From Clostridiales bacterium (GTDB taxonomy: Bacteria > Bacillota > Sulfobacillia > UBA995 > UBA9673), in NCBI GenBank assembly GCA_003541445.1, contig DPMO01000065.1:1-13795 (forward strand): a stretch of 13,795 nucleotides of DNA. The letters are read 5' to 3'. Position 1 is the stretch's first letter; each line of letters starts with the position of its first letter. Of the stretch, positions 1 to 6,101 are shown one piece after another. The notes under the pieces are model-generated. The model made no database searches, was not told the DNA's origin, and saw only the letters and a program-made list of their open reading frames with translations. A program made the position numbers and the translations under genes.

Positions 1-147
1 GCGCGGCGCGGGGGGCCTGCGGCCGGGTCCGGCACGGAGGGTCCGGGGTCCGGGGAGGGAATGAACGCGACGGGGCGAAATACGCTTTCCTCTGGATAAG
101 GTTGAGACAAGCGGAGACAAGCCCGTCGGGTCGAGGGGAGGATGACA
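1..147. other. Window edge and upstream flank of first gene
   Basis: This is GC-rich sequence with no gene I can support. Frame 1 is open from the window edge to a TAA at 97-99, so the last 32 codons of an upstream gene could lie here. Its translation is low-complexity Gly/Arg/Ala/Ser and matches nothing I recognise. The purine-rich stretch at 134-141 is the ribosome binding site of the next gene. No convincing promoter is visible. Confidence 0.3.
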
Positions 148-633
148 TTGACGAAGGAAGACGGCCGGGAGAAGGTCCTCCTCACCTGGAGTTCGTCTCT
201 CGCCAGGCGCCGCCCCCGGACCTTCGCCATCGGCGTGGCCGCGATGGTCCTGGGCCTGGGCCTGGTCTGGTTCAGTTTCCCGGACGACTTCGGGTTCGTC
301 ATCCTGGCCGCGGTGATGCTCGTGGGCGCTCTGGGCCAGCTCTTCTTCCCGGTCACCTACACCCTCACCGACAGGAAGGTCCACCAGAAGGTCCTCTTCT
401 CCAGGGACGTGTTCAGATGGGAGGACTTCGAGGGCTTCAGCGTCTTCGATGAGGGGGTCTATCTGCGCTTCAGGCCCAAGGACCTGCGCCTGAGGTACCT
501 CAAGGGCCTCACCGTCTACTTCTCCTCCCCGTCGAACCGCGAAGAGGTCCTGGACGTCATAAGGCGGCGTCTGGGAAAGGAGGCGGACGAGACTGCGAAG
601 GAGGCCTCCGGTCAAGAAAAGGAAAGCCGCTAG
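148..633 (+). CDS. Small two-helix membrane protein with PH-like C-terminal domain
   Basis: The function is not known. From TTG 148 the product is about 161 residues. A short charged N-terminus is followed by two adjacent hydrophobic segments (roughly residues 20-43 and 46-66) that form a membrane hairpin. The soluble C-terminal part has alternating beta-type segments, a conserved-looking TLTD turn, a Trp-Glu-Asp-Phe motif and a final helix rich in Arg and Lys. This layout resembles bacterial PH-like (YcxB or DUF304-type) membrane proteins, but I infer the fold from pattern only. The start is decided by the ribosome binding site: GGGGAGG ends at 141, touching the in-frame ATG at 142 but leaving 6 bases before TTG 148. 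If ATG 142 is used, two residues are added. The next gene starts 156 bases downstream, so it may be transcribed separately. Confidence 0.6.
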   Translation: MTKEDGREKVLLTWSSSLARRRPRTFAIGVAAMVLGLGLVWFSFPDDFGFVILAAVMLVGALGQLFFPVTYTLTDRKVHQKVLFSRDVFRWEDFEGFSVFDEGVYLRFRPKDLRLRYLKGLTVYFSSPSNREEVLDVIRRRLGKEADETAKEASGQEKESR

Positions 634-789
634 GAAGGAATATGGCGCCCGAGAGCGAATGACCTGACGTCAGATTATAGGCTTTTTTGCCGTAGGTCTC
701 GACGAACGGCTATGCCTTCCGGAGAGTGAGCCCCTTCCGGCTCTCCGGGAGTGTAGCGATAACCATAGACTCAGGAGGTGAAACCAAGA
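634..789 (+). promoter_or_regulatory. Leader region of the membrane quartet
   Basis: This 156-base gap holds a perfect 10-base palindrome, CTGACGTCAG (664-673), and a T-run (683-688). A perfect 8-bp inverted repeat, CCGGAGAG at 719-726 with CTCTCCGG at 741-748, encloses a 14-base loop. A weak promoter candidate is TTGCCG (687-692), an 18-base spacer and TATGCC (711-716); its match to the sigma-70 consensus is poor. AGGAGGTGA at 773-781 is the ribosome binding site of the next gene. The palindrome could be an operator and the stem-loop a leader structure, but neither matches a family I know. Confidence 0.35.
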
Positions 790-1608
790 ATGATGTGGTT
801 CCTAGCGCAAGAGGAGGCCAAGCCCGTCCTGGGGCTGTTCGTCGAGGGCACCATCGCGGACATCATCGTCGTCCTCCTCCTCGGCATCCTGATCTGGGTC
901 ATGGTCAGCCGCGCCCGCACGGGTCGGCCCATCCCCGAGATCAAGAAGATTGCCGGCCTGGAGGCTATCGACGAGGCCATCGGCCGCGCCACCGAGATGG
1001 GGCGTCCGGTGACCTTCATCCCGGGTATCCTGAGCGTCTCCAACGCCCAGACGCTGGCTGCCTTCGGCGTCGCCAGCCACGTGGCCAGGCAGTGCGCCCG
1101 GTACGACACGCGGCTCCTGGTGCTGACGTGCGACCCCCTCCCGTACGCGGTCCTCGAGGAGATCACCCGCCAGTCCTACCTCGAGGAGGGGCGCCCGGAC
1201 GCGTTCAACCCCGACGATGTCCGGTTCCTGTCGGCTGAGCAGTTCGCCTTCGCCTCGGCCGTCATCGGCGTCTACGAGCGCGAGCGTCCGGCGGCGAACA
1301 TCATGATCGGCGCCTTCTATGCCGAGTCGATGATCTTCGCCGAGACCGCCTCCTTCCAGGGGATGATCTCCATCGGCGGCACGGCCCACACGCACCAGCT
1401 CCCGTTCTTCGTGGCCGCCTGCGACTACGCGCTCATCGGTGAGGAGATCTACGCCGCCAGCGCGTACCTCTCGAAGGAGCCCGTGCTCTACGGGACCGTC
1501 GTCGGGCAGGACATCCTGAAGATCCTGGTCTGGATCATCATCCTCATCGGCGGCATCATCGCCACGGTGAACCCCGAGACCACCTTCGGGAAGCTCTTCG
1601 AGTTCTAG
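790..1608 (+). CDS. DUF6754-like membrane-anchored protein
   Basis: This is a 272-residue protein of unknown function. One hydrophobic helix lies at about residues 21-40 and another at about 243-260, flanking a soluble domain of some 200 residues. That domain has alternating helices and hydrophobic strands (for example LLVLTCDP near 109-116) and looks Rossmann-like. Conserved-looking blocks include the FGVASHVARQ helix, the acidic YLEEGRPDAF turn and an AACDYALIGEE segment just before the C-terminal helix. From memory the pattern matches DUF6754, an uncharacterised bacterial family. The start is ATG 790, placed 8 bases after the full AGGAGGTGA site. An in-frame GTG at 778 overlaps that site and is unlikely. 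It is the first gene of four regularly spaced membrane genes. Its architecture is repeated in the third (2395-3213), which suggests the two are distant paralogs. Confidence 0.75.
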   Translation: MMWFLAQEEAKPVLGLFVEGTIADIIVVLLLGILIWVMVSRARTGRPIPEIKKIAGLEAIDEAIGRATEMGRPVTFIPGILSVSNAQTLAAFGVASHVARQCARYDTRLLVLTCDPLPYAVLEEITRQSYLEEGRPDAFNPDDVRFLSAEQFAFASAVIGVYERERPAANIMIGAFYAESMIFAETASFQGMISIGGTAHTHQLPFFVAACDYALIGEEIYAASAYLSKEPVLYGTVVGQDILKILVWIIILIGGIIATVNPETTFGKLFEF

Positions 1609-1671
1609 GTCTGCCCGGGACAACAGTAGGACAACCGAAACGGTCGACCACGGAAGGGGATTTCGGAGCAA

Positions 1672-1685
1672 GGGAGGTGTCACCT
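1672..1685 (+). promoter_or_regulatory. Ribosome binding site inside an inverted repeat
   Basis: GGGAGGTG (1672-1679) is a strong site 8 bases before ATG 1688. It is followed at once by its own complement: AGGTG at 1675-1679 and CACCT at 1681-1685 form a perfect 11-base inverted repeat centred on T1680. A short four-pair hairpin could mask part of the site. Two other genes in the window show the same arrangement. Confidence 0.4.
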
Positions 1686-1687
1686 GA

Positions 1688-2317
1688 ATGCGTAAAGAGG
1701 GTCCGATGATCGTGACCGTTCTCTCCTCCCTGGTCGTGCTCTTCTCGAACTACTTCTACCTCGGACAGCAGTGGGGCCTGACGGACCGCCTGGACTACTG
1801 GTTCAACATCAGCTACGGCATCGCCCTGGCCCTGGGCTTCGTCAACCTCACCATCATCCACTGGAAGTACGTCCAGCGGAGAAGGGAAGGCTGGGTCTAC
1901 AGCGTCATCCTGCTCCTGGTGATGTACGGGTACCTCATCCTCGGCATCGTGCAGAAGCACACCGGGCCGACGTTCAGCTGGATCTACGACAACATGATGA
2001 CCGTCCTGGGCGCGGCCGTGTTCTCCCTGCTCGCGTTCCTCATCTCCTCCGCGGCCTACCGGGCCTTCAGGATCCGGACGAAGGAGGCGACCATCCTCCT
2101 GGTCTGCGCCATCTTCATCCTCCTGGCCCGCGCGCCCATCGGCGACGCCATCTGGAGCCGGTGGAGCTACTGGGGTAACGAGTGGTTCATGGGTGTGCTC
2201 AACACGGCCGGCTACCGCGGCATCCTGATCGGTGCCTATGTCGGAGCGTTCGCCGTCGCCCTGCGCATCCTGCTCGGCCTGGAGCGGGCGCACCTCGGCG
2301 GCACCGGGACGCAGTGA
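1688..2317 (+). CDS. Six-helix integral membrane protein, unknown function
   Basis: I do not recognise a family. The 209-residue product has about six hydrophobic segments (near residues 7-25, 38-58, 68-88, 103-125, 133-150 and 176-197). A basic loop, QRRREG, follows helix 2 and an Arg/Lys loop follows helix 4, both suggesting cytoplasmic sides. Notable polar features are Asp101-Asn102, an Arg-Ala-Pro-Ile-Gly-Asp motif after helix 5 and a C-terminal LRILLGLERAHLG segment. No transporter, enzyme or cofactor motif is visible. ATG 1688 follows a strong ribosome binding site. It lies 79 bases after the DUF6754-like gene and 77 before the next, so it is probably co-transcribed and may be the membrane partner of the anchored soluble protein before it. 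The fourth gene (3293-3904) has matching size and helix count. Confidence 0.75.
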   Translation: MRKEGPMIVTVLSSLVVLFSNYFYLGQQWGLTDRLDYWFNISYGIALALGFVNLTIIHWKYVQRRREGWVYSVILLLVMYGYLILGIVQKHTGPTFSWIYDNMMTVLGAAVFSLLAFLISSAAYRAFRIRTKEATILLVCAIFILLARAPIGDAIWSRWSYWGNEWFMGVLNTAGYRGILIGAYVGAFAVALRILLGLERAHLGGTGTQ

Positions 2318-2336
2318 GGATGACGGAGCGTGAAGA

Positions 2337-2352
2337 ACGGTCAATGGACCGT
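2337..2352 (+). other. Intergenic hairpin
   Basis: ACGGTC (2337-2342) and GACCGT (2347-2352) form a perfect 6-bp stem with the four-base loop AATG, in the 77-base gap before the third quartet gene. No T-run follows, so it does not look like a terminator. It could be an mRNA processing or stability element, or chance. Confidence 0.3.
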
Positions 2353-2378
2353 CTCGAGGAATGAAAGTCCATCTCCGG

Positions 2379-2392
2379 AAGGAGGTGCCTCC
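2379..2392 (+). promoter_or_regulatory. Ribosome binding site inside an inverted repeat
   Basis: AAGGAGGTG (2379-2387) is a near-perfect site 7 bases before GTG 2395 and selects that start. Two bases after GGAGG (2381-2385) comes its exact complement, CCTCC (2388-2392). A hairpin of four pairs with loop GTGC would cover the core of the site. Confidence 0.4.
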
Positions 2393-2394
2393 AA

Positions 2395-3213
2395 GTGGAA
2401 CGCTTGATGAAGATCGACCGCCGGATCATCTACCTCCTCGGCGCGGCCATCGTCTTCCTGACGATGCTCTACCCGCTGGGGCTGCCCGTGGCCATCTCCG
2501 ATCTCGCCCGGCAGACCTACAACGAGGTGGAGAACCTGCCCGACGACGCGGTGGTCATCCTCTCGCCGATGTACGACTCGGGGGCCATGGGTGAGCTCAA
2601 CCCGATGTTCGTGGCCTTCTTCCGCCACTGCGCCGAGCGCGGGTACAAGATCATCATCGTGAACACGCAGTGGATTCAGGGGCCGCAGATCGTCCACAAG
2701 TTCGCGACCCAGATCGCCGAGGAGTACGGCTACGTCTACGGTGAGGACTGGATCAACCTCGGCTCCAAGCCCGGCTCCACGATCTTCCTGCAGTCCGCGG
2801 TCAAGGACTTCTGGGAGGCCTGCATCGAGGACTTCAACGGACAGCCCGTTGAGTCGTTCCCCATCATGCAGCTCGTGCCGAAAGTGACGGCCGAGTACGT
2901 GGACGCCTGCCTGGTCCTCAACTGCGGTTCTCCGGGCGCTCCGGACTGGCTCGCCTATGTCTGCCAGCCCGAGGGCATCAAGCTCATCATCGGTGAGATC
3001 CAGATGTCCGTCCCGGAGAGCATGCCCTACGTCAACTCCGGCCAGTACGCCGGGATGATCGCCGGCAGCCGCGGCTGCGCCGAGTACGAACAGCTCATCG
3101 GGCATCCTGGCCAGGCTCTCAAGGCCCAGGACACGATGTCGGCCATCGCCCTGATGGTCACGCTGTTCATCATCCTGGGCAACATCGGCTACCTGGCGAC
3201 CCGGAAGAAGTAG
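2395..3213 (+). CDS. Membrane-anchored soluble-domain protein, possible distant DUF6754 paralog
   Basis: This 272-residue protein has unknown function. It has an N-terminal hydrophobic helix (about 11-32), a roughly 210-residue soluble domain and a C-terminal helix (about 247-266) ending in Arg-Lys-Lys. The soluble part opens with a strand, AVVILSPMYDSG, then a helix and a second strand, KIIIVNTQW, consistent with a Rossmann-like fold. Near its end are GQYAGMIAGSRGCAEYEQL and an Ala-Gln-Asp just before the last helix. Length, topology, strand order and the Gln-Asp before the final helix parallel the protein at 790-1608, so I infer distant paralogy, though residue identity is low. Start GTG 2395 is set by AAGGAGGTG 7 bases upstream; ATG 2413 is a weaker option. 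It is the third gene in the evenly spaced quartet. Confidence 0.7.
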   Translation: MERLMKIDRRIIYLLGAAIVFLTMLYPLGLPVAISDLARQTYNEVENLPDDAVVILSPMYDSGAMGELNPMFVAFFRHCAERGYKIIIVNTQWIQGPQIVHKFATQIAEEYGYVYGEDWINLGSKPGSTIFLQSAVKDFWEACIEDFNGQPVESFPIMQLVPKVTAEYVDACLVLNCGSPGAPDWLAYVCQPEGIKLIIGEIQMSVPESMPYVNSGQYAGMIAGSRGCAEYEQLIGHPGQALKAQDTMSAIALMVTLFIILGNIGYLATRKK

Positions 3214-3238
3214 TCGGCGCGGGAGGCGTCGGTGCTCT

Positions 3239-3272
3239 CGCGGCCCCCGCGACGCTGGCCTCGTAAGAGGCC
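3239..3272 (+). other. Two intergenic hairpins before the fourth quartet gene
   Basis: CGCGG (3239-3243) pairs with CCGCG (3247-3251). A second, perfect 6-bp stem, GGCCTC (3257-3262) with GAGGCC (3267-3272), is capped by GTAA, which in RNA is a stable GNRA tetraloop. It sits just before the ribosome binding site at 3277-3285. There is no T-run. It may affect translation or stability of the downstream gene. Confidence 0.35.
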
Positions 3273-3292
3273 GCACAGGGAGGTGAACGCGC

Positions 3293-3904
3293 GTGAACAT
3301 CTCGACCGATCCAGCCATCTGGACGCAGGCAATCTGCATCCTGGCTGTCTACACGTACCTCTATAAGGACAACCCGATCTGGCGGCTGGCCGAGACGGTC
3401 TACCTGGCCCTGGCCACCACCTACTGGTTCGTCTTCTACTTCTTCACCTACATCCAGCCGGCCATCGTCGACAAGGCGATCGGGGAGGGTGAGTGGCACT
3501 ACTTCATCGCCGTCATCCTCGGCCTGATGATCTTCTTCAGGTACATCCCGTCGGTGGCGTGGCTGGCCAGGTACCCGATGTCGTTCTGGGTCGGGTACGG
3601 CACGGGGTACATCCTCTCGTTCGAGCCGGCCGTCTGGCTGACACAGATAACCTCGACCTTCCTGGCCCTGAACTCGCTCCAGAACATCCTGATCTTCATC
3701 GGTGTTCTGAGCACCCTGACCTACTTCTTCTTCACTGTGGCGAAGGAGAACCCGGTCGTCGGCGGCGTGGCCGAGGTGGGCAAGTGGTACATCATGATCG
3801 CCCTCGGCTCCGCGTTCGGGAACACGGTCCTCTACAGGTGGAACCTGTTCGTGGCGCGGGCTAACACGTTGCTCTTCGACTGGCTCGGAGTGGGTCAGGC
3901 CTGA
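3293..3904 (+). CDS. Six-helix integral membrane protein, unknown function
   Basis: I do not recognise a family. The 203-residue product is very hydrophobic and aromatic-rich, with about six membrane segments (near residues 8-24, 32-56, 68-85, 96-120, 130-150 and 163-182). There is no signal peptide and no known transport or redox motif. The last helix is followed by a Tyr-Arg-Trp-Asn-Leu-Phe-Val-Ala-Arg segment and a short hydrophobic tail. Start GTG 3293 lies 7 bases after AGGGAGGTGA (3277-3285). It ends the quartet, 79 bases after the third gene, and is followed by a strong stem-loop at 3931. It has the same size class and helix number as the protein at 1688-2317, so the quartet reads as two pairs of anchored soluble protein plus six-helix protein. 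Confidence 0.75.
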   Translation: MNISTDPAIWTQAICILAVYTYLYKDNPIWRLAETVYLALATTYWFVFYFFTYIQPAIVDKAIGEGEWHYFIAVILGLMIFFRYIPSVAWLARYPMSFWVGYGTGYILSFEPAVWLTQITSTFLALNSLQNILIFIGVLSTLTYFFFTVAKENPVVGGVAEVGKWYIMIALGSAFGNTVLYRWNLFVARANTLLFDWLGVGQA

Positions 3905-3930
3905 GCAGGGCTCACGCAAGGCGGCACCAG

Positions 3931-3988
3931 CGTGGGGGAGGGCCTCACCAGATGCGGCCCTCCCCCACGGGTTCTGTCCGAGTTTTTT
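3931..3988 (+). terminator. Strong stem-loop with displaced T-run ending the membrane quartet
   Basis: CGTGGGGGAGGGCC (3931-3944) and GGCCCTCCCCCACG (3956-3969) form a perfect 14-bp stem with an 11-base loop, 27 bases after the stop codon of the last quartet gene. Six Ts follow at 3983-3988, about 13 bases beyond the stem rather than directly after it. The position and strength argue for a terminator; the displaced T-run is not textbook. Confidence 0.6.
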
Positions 3989-4190
3989 CGCCTCTCGAAA
4001 CACGCGCGCGGCCGTCCCCTCGGGCTGTGCGTGTCCGGGCGAAACCCAGCTGTGCAGGAGAGCGTCGTACATCGTACATAGACCGGTCGAAACGGCCGCT
4101 GGAGAGTAAGCGGCGCGGGCCCCCGCGCCGGCGGGCCCGCTCCCCCGAAGGCGGTGCCAGCCCTATTCGAAACGAGAAGGAGGGGATGAC
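3989..4190 (+). promoter_or_regulatory. Leader of the MutL gene cluster
   Basis: This non-coding stretch precedes mutL1. It contains two abutting copies of TCGTACA (4065-4078), a perfect GC stem CGGCGCGG (4111-4118) with CCGCGCCG (4123-4130), and directly after it the 10-base palindrome GCGGGCCCGC (4131-4140). The ribosome binding site AAGGAGG (4178-4184) follows. I looked for a cobalamin riboswitch, because MutL is linked to B12 enzymes, and saw no B12-box-like sequence. No good -35/-10 pair is visible; the TACATA at 4075-4080 is a weak -10 candidate. Confidence 0.35.
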
Positions 4191-6101
4191 GTGGCCGCTG
4201 ACCAGCCCCGGTGTATCCTCGCGACCGACGTGGGGAGCACCACGACCAAAGCCATCCTGATCGAGAAGCGCGGTGACGAGTACCGCCTGGTGACCAGAGG
4301 CGAGATGCCGACGACGGTCGAAGCGCCCTGGGAGAACGTGATGATCGGCGTCCGCAAGGCCATCAAGCGCGTCGAGGAGCTCACGGGCCGGGCCATCCTC
4401 GACGACCAGGGGAGCCTCATCCGACCGCAGGAGGGTGACCGCGGGGTTGACTACTACGTCTCCACGTCGAGTGCGGGCGGAGGCCTCCAGATGATGGTGG
4501 CGGGCCTCGTGAAGCACATCAGTGCCGAGAGCGCCCACCGGGCCGCCCTCGGCGCGGGAGCGGTGGTGCTCGACGTCATCGCCGTGGACGACGGACGCTC
4601 GACCTCCGAGCAGATCACCCGCATCACCGAGCTCAGGCCTGACATCATCCTCATGTCCGGAGGTGTCGACGGCGGGTCTGTCTCCTACCTGGCCGCCTTG
4701 GCGGAGACCATCGTCCAGGCGAACCCCCAGCCGCGGTTCGGCGCGACCTACAAGCTCCCGCTGGTGTACGCGGGGAACAAGGACGCCGTCGACCTCGTGG
4801 ACTCCATCTGTGAGGACACGATGGAGCTTCACGTCGTCGAGAACGTGAGGCCCAGGGCCGACGTGGAGAACCTCGGCCCGGCGCGTGAGGCCATCCACGA
4901 CATCTTCATGAACCACGTCATGGCCCAGGCCCCCGGCTACGGGGAGCTCCTGGAATGGGTCGACACGACCATCATGCCCACCCCGGGTGCGGTGGGGCAC
5001 ATCATCCGGGTCATGGCCAAGGAGTACAACGCCACCATCATCGGCGTGGACATCGGGGGGGCCACCACCGACGTCTTCTCCGAGTTCGAGGACACCTTCA
5101 CGCGGACCGTCAGCGCCAACCTGGGGATGAGCTACAGCATCTGCAACGTGTACGAGCAGGCGGGGTTCGAGAACATCCGGAGATGGGTCCCGTTCGCCTG
5201 CAACGAGGCGAGTCTTTCGGACTGGATCTCAAACAAGATGGTCCGACCCACGACCATCCCGCAGACCCTTTTCTGCCTGATGCTCGAGCAGGCTCTCGCC
5301 CGGGAGGCCCTGCGCCTGTCCTTCCAGCACCACCGGGAGCTGGCGAGAAAGGTCGAGCAGGAACAGCTCTCCGTGGTCTGGCGCAGCCGGAAGGACGTGA
5401 TGAAGTCCTCCTTCGGCACGGAGATCATCGACATGGCCAAGCTCGACATCCTTGTCGGGAGCGGCGGGGTCCTGTCACACGCCCCGCGCCGGAGCCAGGC
5501 GGCCATGATGCTCCTTGACGCCTTCCAGCCTGAGGGCTTCTGCCAGCTCGCGGTCGACAGCATCTTCATGATGCCGCACCTCGGCGTCCTCGCCAGCACC
5601 CACCCCGACATAGCCGCGGAGGTCTTCGACAAGGACTGCCTCGTCCGCCTCGGCACCTGCGTGGCCCCCAACGGCACCACCCGCGACGGGCGCCCCGCGC
5701 TCAGGGTCAAGGTCACCCTTCCCGGCGGCGAGGTGGTCGAGGAGGTCGTCAACTTCGGGGATATCAAGCGCATCCCGCTCGCGGTCGGGGAGAAGGCGAC
5801 GGTCGAGGCCGAGCCTGTCTCTCCCCTCGACATGGGTGAGGGGAAGGGAAAGAAGGTCACGGCCGAGGTCCACGGCGGCCTCGTCGGCATCATCCTCGAC
5901 TGCCGCGGCCGTCCGCTGGAGCTGCCCTCCGACGACCGCAAGCGGTCCGAGAAGCTCCTGGCCTGGATAGAGGCCATGGACCTCTATCCCATGGACCTCG
6001 TCCGCAGGTATCTCGAGGAGAGTCCGATCACCTCCGCCGATGCGGCTCAACAGGAGAAGGGGGACAAGCGCCGTGGCATCTTCAGTCTCTTCCGCCGTTG
6101 A
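4191..6101 (+). CDS. MutL/GlmL-family actin-like ATPase (MutL1)
   Basis: This is a 636-residue ASKHA-fold protein of the family named for the accessory protein of B12-dependent glutamate mutase. Visible motifs are phosphate 1, ATDVGSTTTK (11-20); a Ser-Ala-Gly-Gly-Gly-Leu-Gln loop (94-100); SGGVDGG (156-162); phosphate 2, VDIGGATTD (286-294); and an adenosine-type GSGGVLSHAPRR (423-434). Classical GlmL is about 460 residues as I recall. Here an extra domain from about 490 contains a beta-rich stretch, GIILDCRGRPLELP and a helical end. Only this copy closes with a basic amphipathic tail, KRRGIFSLFRR. GTG 4191 lies 6 bases after AAGGAGG. It overlaps the next gene by 29 bases, indicating translational coupling. 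No mutase gene is nearby, so a reactivase role for glutamate mutase is doubtful. A chaperone-like or cytoskeletal ATPase is possible. The paralog lies at 8579-10435. Confidence 0.85.
   Translation: MAADQPRCILATDVGSTTTKAILIEKRGDEYRLVTRGEMPTTVEAPWENVMIGVRKAIKRVEELTGRAILDDQGSLIRPQEGDRGVDYYVSTSSAGGGLQMMVAGLVKHISAESAHRAALGAGAVVLDVIAVDDGRSTSEQITRITELRPDIILMSGGVDGGSVSYLAALAETIVQANPQPRFGATYKLPLVYAGNKDAVDLVDSICEDTMELHVVENVRPRADVENLGPAREAIHDIFMNHVMAQAPGYGELLEWVDTTIMPTPGAVGHIIRVMAKEYNATIIGVDIGGATTDVFSEFEDTFTRTVSANLGMSYSICNVYEQAGFENIRRWVPFACNEASLSDWISNKMVRPTTIPQTLFCLMLEQALAREALRLSFQHHRELARKVEQEQLSVVWRSRKDVMKSSFGTEIIDMAKLDILVGSGGVLSHAPRRSQAAMMLLDAFQPEGFCQLAVDSIFMMPHLGVLASTHPDIAAEVFDKDCLVRLGTCVAPNGTTRDGRPALRVKVTLPGGEVVEEVVNFGDIKRIPLAVGEKATVEAEPVSPLDMGEGKGKKVTAEVHGGLVGIILDCRGRPLELPSDDRKRSEKLLAWIEAMDLYPMDLVRRYLEESPITSADAAQQEKGDKRRGIFSLFRR

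Noticed and set aside
1..99. Possible C-terminal tail of an upstream gene ending in TAA 97-99
   Set aside because: Only 32 low-complexity codons are visible, and open frames of this length are common in GC-rich DNA, so it is not supported as a gene.
102..452. + strand open frame overlapping the first gene
   Set aside because: Its Pro/Gly/Arg-rich translation is a frame shadow of the gene at 148-633, which encodes membrane helices and has the ribosome binding site.
663..688. Intrinsic terminator for the first gene, ending in the T-run at 683-688
   Set aside because: The best stem leading to the T-run has only three or four pairs; the nearby 10-base palindrome is not adjacent to the Ts.
2341..3339. 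- strand open frame of 332 codons opposite the third quartet gene
   Set aside because: His/Asp/Leu/Arg-rich shadow. The + strand product has two clear membrane helices and a near-perfect ribosome binding site.
3989..4190. Cobalamin riboswitch upstream of mutL1
   Set aside because: MutL suggested B12 control, but I found no B12-box-like sequence and no matching architecture.
4191..6101. DNA mismatch repair MutL
   Set aside because: The name is shared only. The sequence has ASKHA phosphate motifs (DxGSTTTK, DIGGATTD), not the GHKL ATPase motifs of mismatch repair MutL.
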